A DNA stretch of 64,000 nt from the NCBI GenBank assembly GCA_913062555.1, contig CAJXVU010000011.1, positions 1-64,000 of the forward strand, read 5' to 3'. A program made the position numbers and the translations under genes. The notes below the pieces were generated by a model. That model did not search any database. It was not told the origin of the DNA and was given only the letters and a program-made list of their open reading frames with translations. This document shows positions 35,152-44,252 of the stretch, piece by piece. The stretch is from an uncultured Bacteroidota bacterium. Its GTDB lineage: Bacteria > Bacteroidota > Bacteroidia > Flavobacteriales > Flavobacteriaceae. Every line of letters begins with the position of its first letter. Position 1 is the first letter of the stretch.

Positions 35152-37617
35152 TTGAAAAACTCTTCTATTAAAGTTTTACTATTAGCACTTACACTTATAG
35201 TAACTTCTTGTAACACTGCAAAAAAAGCTGCCGAAGCAGAAGCCGCGAAGAAAACAGCGACAAAGCCTAAACCAAAACCGCCTAAAAAAGGAGATATCCA
35301 ACCTTATAATAAAGTAATTACAAAAAAGGCGAAAACGGACGAAGGATTATTTAAGGTGCATCAAATTGATGACAAATATTTTTACGAGATTCCAGATTCT
35401 CTTTTTGAAAGAGAAATGTTAATGGTAACTCGTATTGCTAAAACCGCTAACGGTATTGGTTTTGGTGGAGGAAAACAAAACACTCAGGTATTGAGATGGC
35501 AAAAGAAAGGCAAAAAAGTAGCCTTACGTGTTGTTTCTCACAATATTGTTGCTGATGAAGAACTTCCAGTTCATGAAGCCGTCGTTAATTCCAACTTTGA
35601 ACCGGTACTATACACCTTCCCAATTAAGGCATATAGTAAAGATTCCACAAGTACTGTAATTGATGTTACTGATTTATTTGCGAAAGACATAAAAGCCTTA
35701 GGATTGCATCAAAGAAGTAGAAAAAGGTACAAGGCCACTCGTTTGGAAGCCAATAAATCATTTATTGAAAGCGTAAAAAGCTACCCTTTAAACATTGAAG
35801 CCAGACATGTAAAAACTTATGCTGCTAGTGCTGCTCCATCAAATTCAAGTACAGGAGCTATATCTGTTGAAATAAACAACTCCATGGTGTTATTACCAAA
35901 AACACCAATGAAGCGTCGTCACTTTGATCAACGCGTTGGTTGGTTTGCCAGAGGTCAGGTAGATTATGGTTTAGATGACCAAAAAAGTAAAGTGATTAGA
36001 TATCTTGATCGCTGGAGATTAGAAGTTAAAGATGAAGATCTTGCTAAATTTAAACGTGGTGAACTTGTTGAACCAAAAAAACAAATTGTCTATTATATAG
36101 ATAGAGCGACCCCAAAAAAGTGGCGTAAATATATAAAACAAGGTATCGAAGATTGGCAGGTTGCTTTTGAAGCTGCTGGATTTAAAAATGCCATCATCGC
36201 CAAAGACCCTCCTACTAAAGAACAAGATCCTGAATGGTCACCAGAAGATGTGCGCTATTCTGTCGTACGCTATTTAGCCTCTCCAATTCCAAATGCCAAT
36301 GGCCCTCACGTAAGTGACCCACGTTCTGGAGAAATATTAGAATCTGATATCAATTGGTATCATAATGTAATGAGCTTATTACAAGGCTGGTTCTTCGTTC
36401 AAACTGCAGCAATAAATCCTGAAGCACAAATGGTAGGATTTAAGGATGAGGTAATGGGTGAACTCATCAAATTTGTATCATCTCACGAAGTTGGACACAC
36501 TTTAGGATTGCCTCACAATATGGGTAGTAGTAGCGCTTATAAAGTTGAAGACTTACGAAGTGCAGAGTTTACTAAAAAATATGGTACAGCACCATCAATT
36601 ATGGATTATGCACGATTTAACTATGTAGCGCAACCTGGCGACGAGGGTGTTGCTCTGATGCCAAATATTGGTGTCTATGATAAACATGCTATACGTTGGG
36701 GATATCGTCCTATTATGGATGCAAAAACCGCAAGCGACGAAAAGAAAACATTGGATGGATGGATTTTAGAACATGCTGGAGATCCAATGTATCGTTTTGG
36801 AAGAAGACAAGGTATTGATCCAACAGCTCAAACTGAAGATTTAGGTGATGATGCTATAAAAGCAAGTACTTATGGTATCGCCAATTTAAAACGTATTGTA
36901 CCAAACCTAATTAAGTGGACCTCAAAGGACGGTGAAACTTATGGTGATTTATCGGCAATGTACGGGCATGTTGTTTCTCAGTTCAATAGATATATGGGAC
37001 ATGTTGCAACAAACATAGGTGGTGTTTACCAATACACTAAAACGTCTGACCAAGCAGGTGATGTATTTAGTAATGTGGATAAATTACATCAAAAAAATTG
37101 TTTGAAATTTATTAATAATGAATTATTCAAAACACCGTCATGGTTAATTGATAAAGATATTATTAACAGAACTGAATTTAATGGTGTTACGGAACGCATA
37201 AGAGGTATCCAAGTAAGAACTTTGAATAATATTTTAGGCCTTACTAGAATGATGCGAATGATAGACAATGAAACCTTAAATGGTTCAAGTTCATATACTT
37301 TAATGTCTATGATGAATGATTTACGCAACGAAATTTGGTCTGAATTAAGATCTGGTAGAAGCATCGACACTTACCGTAGAAATCTACAACGAGCTCATGT
37401 TGAGCGTTTGGCTACTTTAATTGAATCAAAAGACGTTAGAGGTTTTAGAGGGACAGTAACTGTAAAACAATCGGATATTATTCCTGTGGTTCGTGGTGAA
37501 TTAAACAGAATTAAAAGAAGCGCTCAAAATGCTGTAGGTAGTGCTCCTAATACCATCACAAGATATCACTTACAAGATATTGTTAAACGAATTGAATCTA
37601 TTTTAGATCCTAAATAA
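35152..37617 (+). CDS. Zinc metalloprotease lipoprotein (DUF5117/metzincin type)
   Basis: An 821-residue lipoprotein (lipobox I-V-T-S-C, Cys20), followed by a Lys/Pro/Ala-rich spacer (~25-50). DUF5118/DUF5117-type domains span about 50-420, then the metzincin site S-H-E-V-G-H-T-L-G-L-P-H with His445, Glu446, His449 and His455. A ~350-residue C-terminal domain follows. The start is TTG at 35152: no ATG exists before the lipobox, and the signal peptide begins exactly there. It is probably a surface or periplasmic protease. A strong terminator follows. Confidence 0.9.
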   Translation: MKNSSIKVLLLALTLIVTSCNTAKKAAEAEAAKKTATKPKPKPPKKGDIQPYNKVITKKAKTDEGLFKVHQIDDKYFYEIPDSLFEREMLMVTRIAKTANGIGFGGGKQNTQVLRWQKKGKKVALRVVSHNIVADEELPVHEAVVNSNFEPVLYTFPIKAYSKDSTSTVIDVTDLFAKDIKALGLHQRSRKRYKATRLEANKSFIESVKSYPLNIEARHVKTYAASAAPSNSSTGAISVEINNSMVLLPKTPMKRRHFDQRVGWFARGQVDYGLDDQKSKVIRYLDRWRLEVKDEDLAKFKRGELVEPKKQIVYYIDRATPKKWRKYIKQGIEDWQVAFEAAGFKNAIIAKDPPTKEQDPEWSPEDVRYSVVRYLASPIPNANGPHVSDPRSGEILESDINWYHNVMSLLQGWFFVQTAAINPEAQMVGFKDEVMGELIKFVSSHEVGHTLGLPHNMGSSSAYKVEDLRSAEFTKKYGTAPSIMDYARFNYVAQPGDEGVALMPNIGVYDKHAIRWGYRPIMDAKTASDEKKTLDGWILEHAGDPMYRFGRRQGIDPTAQTEDLGDDAIKASTYGIANLKRIVPNLIKWTSKDGETYGDLSAMYGHVVSQFNRYMGHVATNIGGVYQYTKTSDQAGDVFSNVDKLHQKNCLKFINNELFKTPSWLIDKDIINRTEFNGVTERIRGIQVRTLNNILGLTRMMRMIDNETLNGSSSYTLMSMMNDLRNEIWSELRSGRSIDTYRRNLQRAHVERLATLIESKDVRGFRGTVTVKQSDIIPVVRGELNRIKRSAQNAVGSAPNTITRYHLQDIVKRIESILDPK

Positions 37618-37640
37618 TAAACTTAAAATACCAAATAAAA

Positions 37641-37669
37641 AGGCTTCAATTTAATTGAAGCCTTTTTTT
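37641..37669 (+). terminator. Rho-independent terminator
   Basis: AGGCTTCAAT (37641-37650) pairs with ATTGAAGCCT (37654-37663), followed by T7. It lies 24 bases after the metalloprotease stop. Confidence 0.85.
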
Positions 37670-37779
37670 GTTTTAAACCCCGGAGTATTGAACCACGAGG
37701 TTTAAGGTTAGCTAACCAATCATCAAACAAAAACTAATACTTTTTGAATAATTTTTGCTATGACCAGCAATACTCAAAT

Positions 37780-38262
37780 TTATTGGTCTTCATTTTCCTT
37801 GTTTTCAATATACTGTACATCTCTGGTGTTTTTTTGTACTGCAATAGCCGAGAATATACTCAGTAAAAATGACATGCCATAAAAGCCCTTCTCACTCAAT
37901 AGTAAATCGGCATTCCAAAGTCCAATAATTAACAATACAATGGAAGCACAGGTTGTAAACCAACTAATACTATAATACAAATCAGTTACAGGAACCCCTT
38001 CCAACCGGTCTCTAACTGATTTTTGGACTGAAATAACAGAGAACAATCCAAACAATAAAATTGTAAAATAGTAGCCTTGTTCATTGAGTTGCATCTCAGC
38101 ATTCCATAGGCCAATACAATAAGAAGTAACGCCTATTAATAAAGTAGCCCAGGAAGCACCAATAAATGCTGCCGTAGGTTTTTGATCATACGGTTTAGGA
38201 GCCTCAGCTTTCGCCGTGTCCTTTAAATTTTCTTTTCCCGAAACTGTTGTTTGATAATCCAT
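37780..38262 (-). CDS. yiaA: YiaA-like inner membrane protein
   Basis: A 160-residue protein with two copies of the YiaA/YiaB two-helix domain. Each copy contains the hallmark G-L-W-N-A-E/D-x-x-L and G-x-Y/F-Y/G with a following Q-K-x-x-R-D. Four transmembrane helices lie at about 33-50, 60-78, 97-115 and 124-142. The family has no established function. I use the ATG at 38262; an upstream in-frame ATG (38301) would add a non-conserved stretch. Confidence 0.88.
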   Translation of the reverse strand: MDYQTTVSGKENLKDTAKAEAPKPYDQKPTAAFIGASWATLLIGVTSYCIGLWNAEMQLNEQGYYFTILLFGLFSVISVQKSVRDRLEGVPVTDLYYSISWFTTCASIVLLIIGLWNADLLLSEKGFYGMSFLLSIFSAIAVQKNTRDVQYIENKENEDQ

Positions 38263-38412
38263 TTTCTTTTGTTTTAATGATTCAGGACAAAAATGCAACA
38301 CTAAAAGAATTTCCGAAATACAAGTTTCACTTAATACTGACGATATATTATTTAATTATATTAGATAAAAGTTTATATTTAAACTATAGTTTCAAATAAT
38401 ACTGACGATTTA

Positions 38413-39927
38413 ATGACAGATCTAAATGCAATAATATTATCATTTTCTACTGAAGAACAGCGGCAATTTATTGGTTTTTTAGAAAAAAAGAATAAGCGTA
38501 ATGACATAAAAAACATATTATTATTCAAACTTATTGTAAAAGACAGCCTCAGCTCTAAAGAAATATGCTTAAAACTATACCAATCCAACAAACAGAATGC
38601 ATATCACGCATTGAGAAAACGCCTTTACCAATCCTTAATAGACTTTATTGCAAACATGAGTTTGGAAGAAGAAAGTTCTATTGAGATGCAAATTATAAAA
38701 TACATATTAGCATCGCGGAGCTTCTTGCATCATAAACAGTATATCCTCGCTTATAAAATATTAGATAAAGCAGAAACATTAGCTGAAGAACACTATTTAT
38801 TTCCGCTCTTAAATGAAATTTATCATACTAAAATTCAATATGCGTACTTAAACCCTTATGCCGATATCGAAATCCTTACCCAAAAGTTTCAAGACAATCA
38901 GAAACAACATTATTTAGAAGAACAATTAAACATTGTTTATGCAAAAATCAGGCAAACACTTCATAAAATAGATCACAAAAAAGATATTGTAAATTTTGAA
39001 AATATTTTAGAGAACACTTTAAGGGAACACCAGATTGATATTCAAGATTCTTTGTCATTTAAATCATTATATCAACTAATGACAATTGTAAGTATTTCTG
39101 CTTTTGTAACTAATGATTATTTACGCATAGAAAAGTTTCTAATTGATGCCTATAAATCCATACAAACACATAATCCACGAAACAAACAATTATATTACCA
39201 TATTCAGGTATTGTATTTACTAGCCAATACACTCTTTAGAAATAAAAATTTTGAAGAATCTCAACAATACTTAGAAAAAATGCATGTTGCGATGCAACAT
39301 AACAAACGTAAATTCTACAGTTCTTTTCTACTGAAATACAAACTATTATTGGGGTTGAATTATAATTATTCAAACCAGCAAAATCAGGCCATATCAACAA
39401 TTTCTCCATTTATCACCCCCAATCATCAAGACACAGAAGCACTGCTAAATCTTCATTTGAGTTTAATAACATTTTATTTTCAAAAAGGTGAATTAAAAAA
39501 AGCGCAAAGTATATTTTCAAAATTCTATCATACCGACAATTGGTATGCACAGAAAATAGGAATTGAATGGCTTATTAAAAAGAATTTAATTGAAATCTTA
39601 CTACATATAGAACTCGGAAATGTAAATTTAGTTGACTCACGGATTTTAAGTTTTAAAAGAAGTCACTTTGGCTACTTAAAGCGTATCAATCAGGAACGTG
39701 CAATTACTTATCTTTTACTTGTGGAGACCGTTTATAAGAACCCAGAACTGGTAAGTCAGGTTAAATTCCATGATCAAGTCAAATCGTCTTTTAAATGGAT
39801 CAACCCCCTTCAAGAAGATATTTTTGTCATGAGTTTTTATGCATGGCTAAAAAGCAAAATCGACAACAAACCCCTATACCCCACCACCTTAAGCCTTATC
39901 GCTGAGGTTCAAAATGTTAATTCATAG
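38413..39927 (+). CDS. Large alpha-helical (TPR-like) cytoplasmic protein, unknown
   Basis: A 504-residue protein with no signal peptide or membrane segment. It is almost entirely helical, with repeated pairs of amphipathic helices (e.g. Y-I-L-A-Y-K-I-L-D-K-A-E; N-F-E-E-S-Q-Q-Y-L-E-K; G-E-L-K-K-A-Q-S-I-F), as in TPR solenoids. An N-terminal ~90 residues (S-K-E-I-C-L-K-L-Y, A-Y-H-A-L-R-K-R-L-Y) looks like a helical module used for binding. I recognise no enzyme motif. It could be a scaffold protein; function unknown. Confidence 0.7.
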   Translation: MTDLNAIILSFSTEEQRQFIGFLEKKNKRNDIKNILLFKLIVKDSLSSKEICLKLYQSNKQNAYHALRKRLYQSLIDFIANMSLEEESSIEMQIIKYILASRSFLHHKQYILAYKILDKAETLAEEHYLFPLLNEIYHTKIQYAYLNPYADIEILTQKFQDNQKQHYLEEQLNIVYAKIRQTLHKIDHKKDIVNFENILENTLREHQIDIQDSLSFKSLYQLMTIVSISAFVTNDYLRIEKFLIDAYKSIQTHNPRNKQLYYHIQVLYLLANTLFRNKNFEESQQYLEKMHVAMQHNKRKFYSSFLLKYKLLLGLNYNYSNQQNQAISTISPFITPNHQDTEALLNLHLSLITFYFQKGELKKAQSIFSKFYHTDNWYAQKIGIEWLIKKNLIEILLHIELGNVNLVDSRILSFKRSHFGYLKRINQERAITYLLLVETVYKNPELVSQVKFHDQVKSSFKWINPLQEDIFVMSFYAWLKSKIDNKPLYPTTLSLIAEVQNVNS

Positions 39928-40001
39928 TTAAAAAAACTACTACATTTAAACCTTCCTTAAATCTGTAAGTCCTAAATACATAACATCAAAAACTAAAACA
40001 G

Positions 40002-40502
40002 ATGAAGAAATTAATGCTAATAGCGATGGCTTTTGTAATGCTCCAAGCAAATGCACAAGACCATAAAAAGGAACATGTAAAAAAAGACAAAAAGGAACGC
40101 GTGCATAAGCCTATGGATTTTACTCCAGAAGAGATGGCGACTTTACAAACCAAAAAAATGGTTTTAAGACTTGATTTAACAGCAGCACAACAACAACAAA
40201 TTCACAAAATTAATCTTGCAAACGCTAAAGAGCGCAAAGCCAAAATGGAGGCTTATAAAAAAATGCGAGCTGATAGTAAAGGCGAAAAACCGTCCAAAGA
40301 AGCTCGCTATAAAATGATGAATACAAGGTTAGACAAGCAAATAGCACTTAAAAAACAAATGAAGGACATCCTCACAGAGGAGCAGTTTAAAAAATTTGAA
40401 AAAGGAGCCAAACAAAAGCATATGAAGCAGCGGAAACAAATGAAACAACGAAAACAAATGAAACACCGTGTGAAAAAACAAAGATCAAGACGATCTGAGT
40501 AG
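40002..40502 (+). CDS. Secreted basic Spy/CpxP-like protein
   Basis: A 166-residue exported protein (signal peptide ending ...ANAQ, residue 19). The mature part is Lys/Arg/Gln rich, with L-D-L-T-A-A-Q-Q-Q-Q-I and a later I-L-T-E-E-Q-F, the paired L-T-x-x-Q motifs of Spy/CpxP-type periplasmic chaperones. The C-terminus is low-complexity (repeated K-Q-R-K-Q-M). A periplasmic chaperone or stress role is inferred. Confidence 0.75.
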   Translation: MKKLMLIAMAFVMLQANAQDHKKEHVKKDKKERVHKPMDFTPEEMATLQTKKMVLRLDLTAAQQQQIHKINLANAKERKAKMEAYKKMRADSKGEKPSKEARYKMMNTRLDKQIALKKQMKDILTEEQFKKFEKGAKQKHMKQRKQMKQRKQMKHRVKKQRSRRSE

Positions 40503-40520
40503 TTAATTGATTAGTTCAAA

Positions 40521-40548
40521 AAAAGCATTGCTAGACAGCAATGCTTTT
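40521..40548. terminator. Bidirectional hairpin terminator
   Basis: AAAAGCATTGCT (40521-40532) pairs with AGCAATGCTTTT (40537-40548). It is flanked by A- and T-runs, between the Spy-like gene and hemL, which converge. Confidence 0.85.
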
Positions 40549-40582
40549 TTTATTTTACAAGTTTACGTTTTTTTGAAATTAA

Positions 40583-41869
40583 CTATAAATTTCTAGCAAC
40601 TTTTTCCATTGCATTAATAGTCTCATCAAGATCTTGATAGGTCAATGCATCCGTAATAAACCAAGTTTCAAAAGCACTTGGAGCGATATAAATGCCTTCG
40701 TTCAAAAGACCATGAAAAACCGTTTTAAAGGCGTCATTATTTCCTCGTGCTGAAGAATCAAAATCTATAACTGCCTCTTTATCAAAATGCACCGATATCA
40801 TAGATCCTACTCTATTTATTGTATGATCAACATCCAATTGCGTTAATACCTTCGCTATGCCTTTATGAAGATATTTTGTCTTCGCCTCAAGTCTACTAAA
40901 CAATGTTTCATCGCTATCAATTGAACTAAGCATTGCCAATCCAGCCGCCATTGCTAAGGGGTTTCCACTTAAAGTACCCGCTTGATATACTGGTCCTAAT
41001 GGTGCTAAATGATTCATTATCTCATTACGAGCGGCAAATGCACCAACAGGTAATCCACCTCCTATAACTTTACCAAAACAAACAATATCCGATTTAATGC
41101 CAAATAATTCCTGAGCCCCACCTTTAGCCAATCTAAAACCAGTCATCACTTCATCAAAAATCAATAATATATTATTGGCATCACACAAATCTCTTAAGCC
41201 TTGTAAAAATCCTTCTTTTGGAGGAATACAGCCCATATTTCCAGCTACAGGCTCTAATATAATACAAGCAATTTCATTTGTATTGGCAGCAATAAGCTGA
41301 GCGACATTCTCTAGATCATTATAAGTAGCCAATAAAGTGTCTTTTGCAGTCCCCTCAGTAACTCCCGGACTATTAGGGCTCCCAAAAGTAACGGCTCCAC
41401 TTCCTGCCTGAATTAAAAACGAATCACTATGTCCATGATAACAACCCGCAAATTTTATAATTTTATCTCTACCAGTAAACCCTCTAGCCAATCGAACAGC
41501 GCTCATACATGCCTCAGTTCCAGAATTCACAAATCGGATTTTATCAATATTTGGCACCATCGAAACGGCCAATTCAGCGATTTCAGTTTCAATGACTGTT
41601 GGCATTCCAAAAGAAGTCCCTTTTTTTGCTTTTTCAACAACTGCATTTACTACAGGTTCATAAGCATGACCTAATAACATTGGTCCCCAAGAATTAATAT
41701 AATCGATTAAACGATTTCCATCTTCATCATATAAATAAGCCCCTTTGGCTTCTTTTACAAATATTGGCGTTCCGCCTACAGCTTTAAATGCTCTAACTGG
41801 TGAATTCACACCCCCAGGAATCACCTTTTCTGCTGCTGCAAATAATGAGCTACTTCTAGTATATTTCAT
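40583..41869 (-). CDS. hemL: Glutamate-1-semialdehyde 2,1-aminomutase
   Basis: A 428-residue class III aminotransferase-fold enzyme converting glutamate-1-semialdehyde to 5-aminolevulinate in haem synthesis. Motifs: [31 protein letters not shown] and PLP-binding Lys267 in F-G-K-V-I-G-G-G. The length is typical. It is the last gene of a four-gene minus-strand operon and begins two bases after the stop of the glucosaminidase gene. Confidence 0.96.
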   Translation of the reverse strand: MKYTRSSSLFAAAEKVIPGGVNSPVRAFKAVGGTPIFVKEAKGAYLYDEDGNRLIDYINSWGPMLLGHAYEPVVNAVVEKAKKGTSFGMPTVIETEIAELAVSMVPNIDKIRFVNSGTEACMSAVRLARGFTGRDKIIKFAGCYHGHSDSFLIQAGSGAVTFGSPNSPGVTEGTAKDTLLATYNDLENVAQLIAANTNEIACIILEPVAGNMGCIPPKEGFLQGLRDLCDANNILLIFDEVMTGFRLAKGGAQELFGIKSDIVCFGKVIGGGLPVGAFAARNEIMNHLAPLGPVYQAGTLSGNPLAMAAGLAMLSSIDSDETLFSRLEAKTKYLHKGIAKVLTQLDVDHTINRVGSMISVHFDKEAVIDFDSSARGNNDAFKTVFHGLLNEGIYIAPSAFETWFITDALTYQDLDETINAMEKVARNL

Positions 41870-41870
41870 T

Positions 41871-42668
41871 TTAATTTTTTTCGCTTGGTTTGATTTTTAA
41901 AACCTGACCAATACTTAGTTGCGTATCCCGCAACCCATTCATGGATTGTAAGGTTTTAACTGTGATATTATATTTTCTAGAAATGGAATATAAAGTATCC
42001 CCTTTAACTACAGTATATGTTTTGTTTATCTTGTTTCTTTTGCGTTTTTTACTTGGGTCATCAAACTTATCTAGCCGATAACGTTCAATTAAACTTATCA
42101 GTTTTTGAGGATATTTTTTATCTGTAGCATAGCCGGCACGACGCAAGCCTTTAGCCCATGCTTTATAATCATCTTTATCAAGTGTAAATAAATTCGCATA
42201 GCGTTTTCTGTTGGCCAAAAACTCAGAATGATCTCTAAAGGAACGACTCGGACTTTTATATTTTCTGAAACATTCTTGTGCCTTATCATCATCATAATAA
42301 ACTTTGGCACCGGTCCAATCATGACATTTAATTCCAAAATGATTATTCGCTTTAACTGCAAGCCCCCCCCTTCCTGATCCAGATTCTAAAATACCTTGTG
42401 CCAATGTAATACTTGCAGGAATTCCGTATTTTTTCATTTCGGCGACAGCCAAATCCTTATACACAGCAATATAATCCGCCGTATTTTTAATTACAGGAAC
42501 AGTATTCCTTTTGGGAGTCTCAATTTTATTTTCTAAGTCTTTTTTAGCCTCCCTAAACTTTTCTATCTTAGCTTTAGATGCTTTTCGCTCCGCCCTTCTT
42601 CGTGAGCCACAACTAAAAACAAACATTGCCATTAGGCAAATCAATAGTATTTTTTGTGTTCTTATCAT
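41871..42668 (-). CDS. Glucosaminidase lipoprotein with LysM domain
   Basis: A 265-residue lipoprotein (lipobox C20). The mannosyl-glycoprotein endo-beta-N-acetylglucosaminidase-like (GH73) domain covers ~65-205, with catalytic Glu95 in Q-G-I-L-E-S-G-S-G and the N-N-H-F-G-I-K-C stretch. A C-terminal LysM domain (about 218-261) binds peptidoglycan. It is expected to cut glycan strands during growth or division. The gene contains a G8 tract (plus-strand C8 at 42363-42370) just after the catalytic Glu. ATGA overlap (4 bases) with the preceding deaminase-like gene. Confidence 0.9.
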   Translation of the reverse strand: MIRTQKILLICLMAMFVFSCGSRRRAERKASKAKIEKFREAKKDLENKIETPKRNTVPVIKNTADYIAVYKDLAVAEMKKYGIPASITLAQGILESGSGRGGLAVKANNHFGIKCHDWTGAKVYYDDDKAQECFRKYKSPSRSFRDHSEFLANRKRYANLFTLDKDDYKAWAKGLRRAGYATDKKYPQKLISLIERYRLDKFDDPSKKRKRNKINKTYTVVKGDTLYSISRKYNITVKTLQSMNGLRDTQLSIGQVLKIKPSEKN

Positions 42669-43576
42669 TCAATAATTGCTAATCCTTTTTGTTTTAAACG
42701 AGCATTCATTCCCGTTATTCCTTGCAAGCCCCCAGTATGAATTGCTAATATTTTAGATCCTTTTTTAAAAAATCCCCTTTCAATTAATTTATAAACGCCA
42801 AACATTAGCTTTCCAGTATATACAGGATCCAATGGTATGTTTTGTGTTTTCTTAAATGCATTGATAAAATCAATCAATTCTTCATTCACTTTTGCATAGC
42901 CACCAAAATGAAAATCCGTTATTAATTCCCAATTTTTTTGGTTCACAAATTTACTAATATTGTGCGATAAAAAATCACCTTTCAAGGCAGGAAATCCTAA
43001 TATTTTCTGATGTTGCTGCGCACTGTTAATAAGCCCTGAAATAGTCCCTCCTGTCCCTACGGCACAGCACACATAATCGAAACCCTTATCGGTAGTTGTC
43101 AAAATCTCTTCACATCCTTTAACCGCCAAATCATTTGTTCCTCCTTCGGGAACTAAATAGAATGTTCCAAACTCCGCCTTCAAACTATCTATAAATTCGT
43201 CAGTATGTTTTTCTCGGTAGGCACTTCTACTAATAAACTTAAATTGCATGCCACAATCTTGAGCAAATTTTAATGTAGGATTCGTATAAATCTTATCAAA
43301 TAACTCATCTCCTCGAATTAGTCCAATCGTTTTAAATCCAAATTGGTGGCCAGCAAAAGCTACCGCAGCTATATGGTTTGAAAACGCTCCTCCGAAACTT
43401 AGTAATGTATCATTATTTGCAGCCTTAGCTGCTTCTAAGTTATACTTTAATTTTCTGTATTTATTCCCAGAAATAAAAGGATGAATGTGATCTTCTCTTT
43501 TTAAATAAAGATCAATCCCAGAAGAATCTGGTAACTCGATGTGCTGATTAATACTATGCTGAAGGTTAAAAATCAT
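42665..43576 (-). CDS. PLP-dependent ACC deaminase / D-cysteine desulfhydrase family enzyme
   Basis: A 303-residue fold-type II PLP enzyme. The PLP Lys is Lys39 in S-G-N-K-Y-R-K-L. The A-F-S-N-H substrate/PLP phosphate region and the G-T-G-G-T loop are present. Activity on 1-aminocyclopropane-1-carboxylate versus D-cysteine cannot be told from sequence alone; D-cysteine desulfhydrase-like is common in non-plant-associated bacteria. It overlaps the next gene by 4 bases and the preceding one by 11. Confidence 0.85.
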   Translation of the reverse strand: MIFNLQHSINQHIELPDSSGIDLYLKREDHIHPFISGNKYRKLKYNLEAAKAANNDTLLSFGGAFSNHIAAVAFAGHQFGFKTIGLIRGDELFDKIYTNPTLKFAQDCGMQFKFISRSAYREKHTDEFIDSLKAEFGTFYLVPEGGTNDLAVKGCEEILTTTDKGFDYVCCAVGTGGTISGLINSAQQHQKILGFPALKGDFLSHNISKFVNQKNWELITDFHFGGYAKVNEELIDFINAFKKTQNIPLDPVYTGKLMFGVYKLIERGFFKKGSKILAIHTGGLQGITGMNARLKQKGLAIIE

Positions 43577-43904
43577 TGGCGCGAATATACTTTAAAAATC
43601 CCCAAGTTCTTCGAGATTTTAAATATTCAAAATCGCATTCATTAGAATAGGCCTCACGCTCAAATGACACATTTCTATAAGCCGTTTTCCAGTCCTTATA
43701 TTGTAACAATCGGAAAAAGAATTCAAAACAATACAACACATAAAAAGGAAAGACTAACAACTCTAATTGTTGCTTCAAATGTATATGTTCATGATTTACA
43801 AGTGCTTTATCCAATTTTAAGCTAGTATTCTTCAAGAAAACGAATGGAAAAATAGCTAGGCCAGTATAACCTTTAGGAATTAAATATTTTGAAATTAAAA
43901 TCAT
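43566..43904 (-). CDS. Small membrane protein with HExxH-like motif
   Basis: A 112-residue protein with a hydrophobic segment at the start and another at about 58-72. H-E-H-I-H-L-K-Q-Q contains an HExxH zinc-peptidase pattern, followed by F-E-R-E-A-Y-x-x-E (possible third ligand). It resembles flavobacterial hypothetical proteins with a conserved zinc site, but activity is not shown. The start is ATG 43904 (a TTG lies six bases before). First gene of the operon leading to hemL. Confidence 0.72.
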   Translation of the reverse strand: MILISKYLIPKGYTGLAIFPFVFLKNTSLKLDKALVNHEHIHLKQQLELLVFPFYVLYCFEFFFRLLQYKDWKTAYRNVSFEREAYSNECDFEYLKSRRTWGFLKYIRANDF

Positions 43905-43926
43905 ATACAAACAGCTTCAAAAATCA

Positions 43927-43939
43927 ATGTAATTTACAT
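43927..43939. promoter_or_regulatory. 13-bp palindrome between divergent genes
   Basis: ATGTAATTTACAT is a perfect palindrome (central T) centred between the starts of the minus operon (43904) and the DUF5522 gene (43954), immediately before the promoter box 43940-43947. A regulator-binding site is possible. Confidence 0.3.
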
Positions 43940-43947
43940 TATCTTTG
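43940..43947 (+). promoter_or_regulatory. TAnnTTTG promoter box, probably leaderless
   Basis: TATCTTTG ends 6 bases before the ATG of the DUF5522 gene at 43954, the same geometry as at 3662-3669. Confidence 0.6.
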
Positions 43948-43953
43948 CGACTT

Positions 43954-44121
43954 ATGAAGGAAATTATTCCGATAGAAGAAGGAGATTATTATTTAACCCC
44001 TGAAGGCTATCGGTGTTTTACAGAGCAATATCATTTAAAAAGAGGCTATTGTTGCGAAAGCAACTGCCGACATTGTCCTTACGGTTATAATCAAAAGACC
44101 AATAGTATAAAAAAGACATAA
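43954..44121 (+). CDS. DUF5522 family small Cys-rich protein
   Basis: A 55-residue protein: M-K-E-I-I-P-I-E-E-G start, then Y-L-T-P-E-G-Y-R-C-F-T-E, L-K-R-G-Y-C-C and C-R-H-C-P-Y-G-Y. The Cys cluster C-C-x4-C-x-x-C matches DUF5522, probably a small metal- or iron-sulphur-binding protein of unknown role. It has its own TAnnTTTG promoter and is transcribed away from the hemL operon. Confidence 0.9.
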   Translation: MKEIIPIEEGDYYLTPEGYRCFTEQYHLKRGYCCESNCRHCPYGYNQKTNSIKKT

Positions 44122-44252
44122 ATTTGGATTTATTTTTCATGACATATCGCATTAAAGTTGCTCATACGCATCATCGGATAGATATACGATATCCTTAGTT
44201 TAATGATTTATTCAATGGGTGAATATATTATTAACTTTTTAGATTAACATAC

